Assembly: GCA_947034895.1 (NCBI GenBank)
Contig: OX344761.1
Coordinates: forward strand, 26,548,863 to 26,612,862
Direction of reading: 5' to 3'
Length of the DNA: 64,000 nt
Source of the DNA: Rhytidiadelphus loreus
Lineage: Eukaryota > Streptophyta > Bryopsida > Hypnales > Hylocomiaceae
Below the pieces are notes generated by a model, which saw only the letters and a list, made by a program, of their open reading frames with translations, made no database searches and had not been told where the DNA came from. Shown one piece after another: positions 60,990 through 64,000 of this stretch. Numbering within the stretch: the first letter of the stretch is position 1; every line of letters begins with the position of its first letter. Position numbers and translations under genes: made by a program.

Positions 60990-63460
60990 TTTCATAGGTG
61001 CAAAGGCAATGACTCATCACAAATTCTATTTTTTTATCTTTACAAAAGCCTCATCCGAGGCCCTACCTGGGTATGTTGTATCTTATCACGCAAGAACAGC
61101 ATGTCTTCAGCCTCAAGTGTGAAAGTTTGTTAACGGGAAACTAAAAGCCAAATGGAGTTGGAACAAGGAAATGGAATGTTAGGTACGAGTGTGCCCGATA
61201 GAAAGTTGAAGAAAAATGAGATTCTTAGTCTTTCCTTCCTCCACTGGTGGTGTTTTAAGTATAGCCCCTGAAAGAGAAGGATGTTCAATTCCAGTGAACA
61301 ATTCTCACCAGAAAATGATGTGTACGTAGTTTTAATCATCTCATCTCATTAGGCTTGTTCTGGGTCCCCCATTTACATTTTGAAAGCAATTATACCTGAG
61401 GTAGAGTATTGCAAGAAAATACCATAAATGTTGTTCCATAAATTGTTCCTCAAATAATTGAAAATGTAGGTCCATTCTTCGGGAGCACGGAAGACCATCC
61501 AAAAGAATTTAGATGTGTCAATAATAACGGTAGATGGCATGCTAAAATGCTTATGGGAGATAATTTTAGGTACAATTGCCTTTCAAGTCTATAAGGGTGC
61601 TTTCAGGGTTTACCCTTCAATGTCGCTAAAGCGGACTACTACATTCCATGTTTTTTGAAAACCTGTGAGGTGGGTATTAAGAGTAAACAACTAGCAAGTA
61701 ACTTATGTCTTTGCCAACTGTTTGATTTTGATTTTTCAAATAGGAATTTTTTGGGTAGGACATTAAATATCTCAAAACATCTTTTTATCCATGCAACCCA
61801 AAATCCATCCATGTATTCCACATCCCAAACAAAACTACCCGACCAGAGAGTGTCCAAATGGAAACCTCAGAGGCTTTTGGAAAGCATTACCTGAGGTAGA
61901 ATATAATGTTGCAAATGCCATGTTCCATACATTGTTCCTCAAATAATTGGAAAAATGGGTCGCTTTTCTTTGGGAGCAGTGAAGACCTACCATCAATGGC
62001 TACAAGAAAATGAACCGCTGGACAAGAAAATGAAGCATGGCGTATGCGCGTGTCGTATGTACTAATAAGCTTACAAGTGGGAAAGTCAAAAGAAAAAGAT
62101 TTTGGTAATTTTGCTTTACTAAGAAAAAGATTACCAGTATGCCCAGTCTGGAAAAAGAGATATGTCTCTTCCAATGTCCATTTGCCTCAATGGCCTGATT
62201 ATGGGTCCCAGGTCCCGCACGACCTGGTCCAGCAAACCCAACAACCCTAAAAAAAGGAGCAGCTCTGGATGGATGGATGAGTGTTTGGACCATCACAAAG
62301 TTTCATCCATCCATCACTTACTAGTGGAGAGAGGTGCGAATCCATCACAAAGTTTCCGTGAAGAAGAATTCAAAATGCTCATCCATAGTAGCATGAATTA
62401 CTTTGTGAAAAGCCTATTTGTTCATGGCCTGACATCGAAGTCTATATGGACTTTGGAGTACTTAGGTCTTAAAGTATTCAAAAAAAGTTTGCTCCCCTAA
62501 GTATGTCATACACGGGTACTTTTGAAGTGTTATCAATAAAGAAAATTAAAAATGTTGATACAATATGGCTACGTAAACCACTTCCAAGAAATTGTCGTTC
62601 ATTTCATGGGAAAGTTCTACGGCGCAATAATCTGTAATGCCCGATTACATGGGTTTGCCCGTGTAATCGAGCATTATGGATTCTTCATCCAACTTTGTTT
62701 TTTCATCCCAAGTGTTTCATCCAACTTCGATTTTCCTGCTTGTGATTTACGACGGTCAATGCCTCTTGTCGTCGGACATTGCCCTATACAAAATAAATGA
62801 GTCTCTAGGGAATGGTTTTGAGGCTTTTGAATATGCAAGTTGAAAGTAGGTCTTGGAGCACCAAACTATAGTATCAAGGTTTGGTGTCTAATTAACCCCT
62901 AAAGGACCAAGCTGCATTTTAGGGCAACATAGAAAATTTGGGCAGCTCATTACAAATAGATTTTTTTCTTTGAAGGTTTCACACAACACGAAGACGAGGA
63001 GTAGCATTAAGGCCCAACAATTTTCATAACTTTTGACTACAAGGTTCAAAAGTTATTGTATGATATGTAGTTTTATTCACTAACTAGGCAATCCAATTTT
63101 TTATTTTTTTCTAAAATGTGATACTTGCACTAAAAATGACAATTTTTGAGTGTTTATGGTGAAAATTTAGTCAAGGAACTTTAGGGGTTAAGGTCCACAT
63201 AAACACTATCTTGATTCCCATATTGGTTGTTGATACCAAGCCTTTACATCTTGGTGCTCCAAGCCTTTTCTACTAGTGATTCAATCCAAAGATGTATCTA
63301 TCACACTATTTGAAGGGCATCTTCAATTTCCAATTTTTAGAATCAACATGATTTACAAAGGATCTTGGTTTCCTTTCTGAAGATTTACAATTGATTCGAA
63401 TTTTTAAAAATATCCTCGGAATATGGTTTTGATTATGTTCATATAAATTAGATTACCCCC
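60990..63460. repeat. Direct copy of the 45.76-47.57 kb segment
   Basis: Same landmark order as 45760-47570, about 15.3 kb downstream and in the same orientation. It contains one extra 292-bp TTAA element (62892-63191). No gene recognised in its short frames. Confidence 0.7.
62892..63191. mobile_element. Short TTAA/CCCCTAAAGG element (292 bp)
   Basis: Well-preserved ends: TTAACCCCTAAAGGACCAAG at 62892 and CAAGGAACTTTAGGGGTTAA at 63172-63191, with TTAA on both sides. This is the smallest copy in the window. The matching place in the direct duplicate, about 47255 (GGTGTCAAAGGATTCAC), lacks it, with TCAA in place of TTAA. Confidence 0.75.
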
Positions 63461-64000
63461 TAAATGCCCAAGACTTTCTTTGAGTTTTTTCGGATTTCAC
63501 TCAAAACTAAACGGAAAGCCTAATTTTTAATAAATTTTATGAATTTAAAAAGATTGTAATTTTATGAACTCAAATTAGACATGTTAGGTATCTTACAAGA
63601 ATTGAAAGCACAACAATATCTCTTATGGATTTGAAGATTACGTTTGATCAAAAGTGTATTAAGACCTTGAAAGTGCTTTGAAATCTTTACATGTCAAATC
63701 TATAATTGAGGTCATAAACAAAATATGAGATTTATCCTTGAAGGACTAAGAAGACACAATGTGTCTTCTTCAAATTTTTTGTGGCAAATTCTCGGTAGGG
63801 TGAAACAAATCTCAATATTTGCTAAGTAGGATCTTGTAGAGTAACAAGTTAACATACTTGTTACATTTAGGTTTTATTTAGGAAATGTATTCTAATAGTA
63901 AAAAGGAACAAACATAATTTTTTTCCAATGAAAAGAATAGTAGGGATGGAAAAAAATATTTTCTTGGACATTTATAGTCATTTACTCAATACAAACAAAC
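63453..64000 (-). mobile_element. TTAA/CCCCTAAATG element, runs off the window
   Basis: Starts TTACCCCCTAAATGCCCAAG; on the minus strand this is the family A right end (AGTTTTGAGTG...CTTGGGCATTTAGGGGGTAA). GATCAAACGT near 63650 (minus sense) matches the internal motif region. The other end lies beyond 64000. Confidence 0.5.

Overview
This window looks like nuclear DNA of a land plant. It holds one clear gene, a minus-strand microtubule-associated protein of the plant-specific MAP70 family, spread over 11 exons with short GT-AG introns (83-409 bp). The gene neighbourhood (about 3.2-9.6 kb) is moderately GC-rich. The remaining ~54 kb is AT-rich and packed with non-autonomous transposons and segmental duplications. 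Compact introns, an Asn-rich microsatellite in the coding region and the AT-rich, MITE-rich surroundings fit a bryophyte or other early-diverging land plant better than a typical angiosperm, but the species cannot be fixed from the sequence alone.

Layout. 1-3.1 kb: AT-rich DNA with a decayed TTAA-flanked element. 3.2-4.37 kb: probable MAP70 3' region. 4.37-8.51 kb: MAP70 coding exons. 8.5-9.45 kb: long 5' leader and a TATA-type promoter. 9.97-10.35 kb: a minisatellite. 10.7-24.2 kb: desert with CACTA-like foldback MITEs, a nested Tc1/mariner-like plus 8-bp-TSD pair, and nested TTAA elements. 24.2-39.1 kb: a direct tandem duplication (unit A 9.3 kb, unit B 5.6 kb) whose length difference comes from insertions and deletions. 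40.8-56.4 kb: a large inverted duplication (arms about 5.7-5.9 kb, spacer about 4 kb), each arm carrying two tandem repeat units. The left arm starts beside a promoter-like stretch and an orphan first-exon-like frame. 56.8-64 kb: more TTAA elements and a third, direct copy of the 45.8-47.6 kb segment.

The most interesting content is a family of 300-1400 bp elements with ends (TTAA)CCCCTAAAGG.../...CCTTTAGGGG(TTAA). Because the window holds duplicated segments, two insertions can be compared with paralogous empty sites inside the same window, and both show a TTAA target, with a weaker third case. TTAA duplication plus CCC-starting termini is the hallmark of the piggyBac superfamily, which I do not associate with ordinary plant genomes. 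No transposase was found, so these would be non-autonomous copies moved by an enzyme encoded elsewhere.

No tRNA, rRNA, CRISPR array or prokaryotic feature was seen. Repeat coordinates were read by eye and may be off by a few bases.
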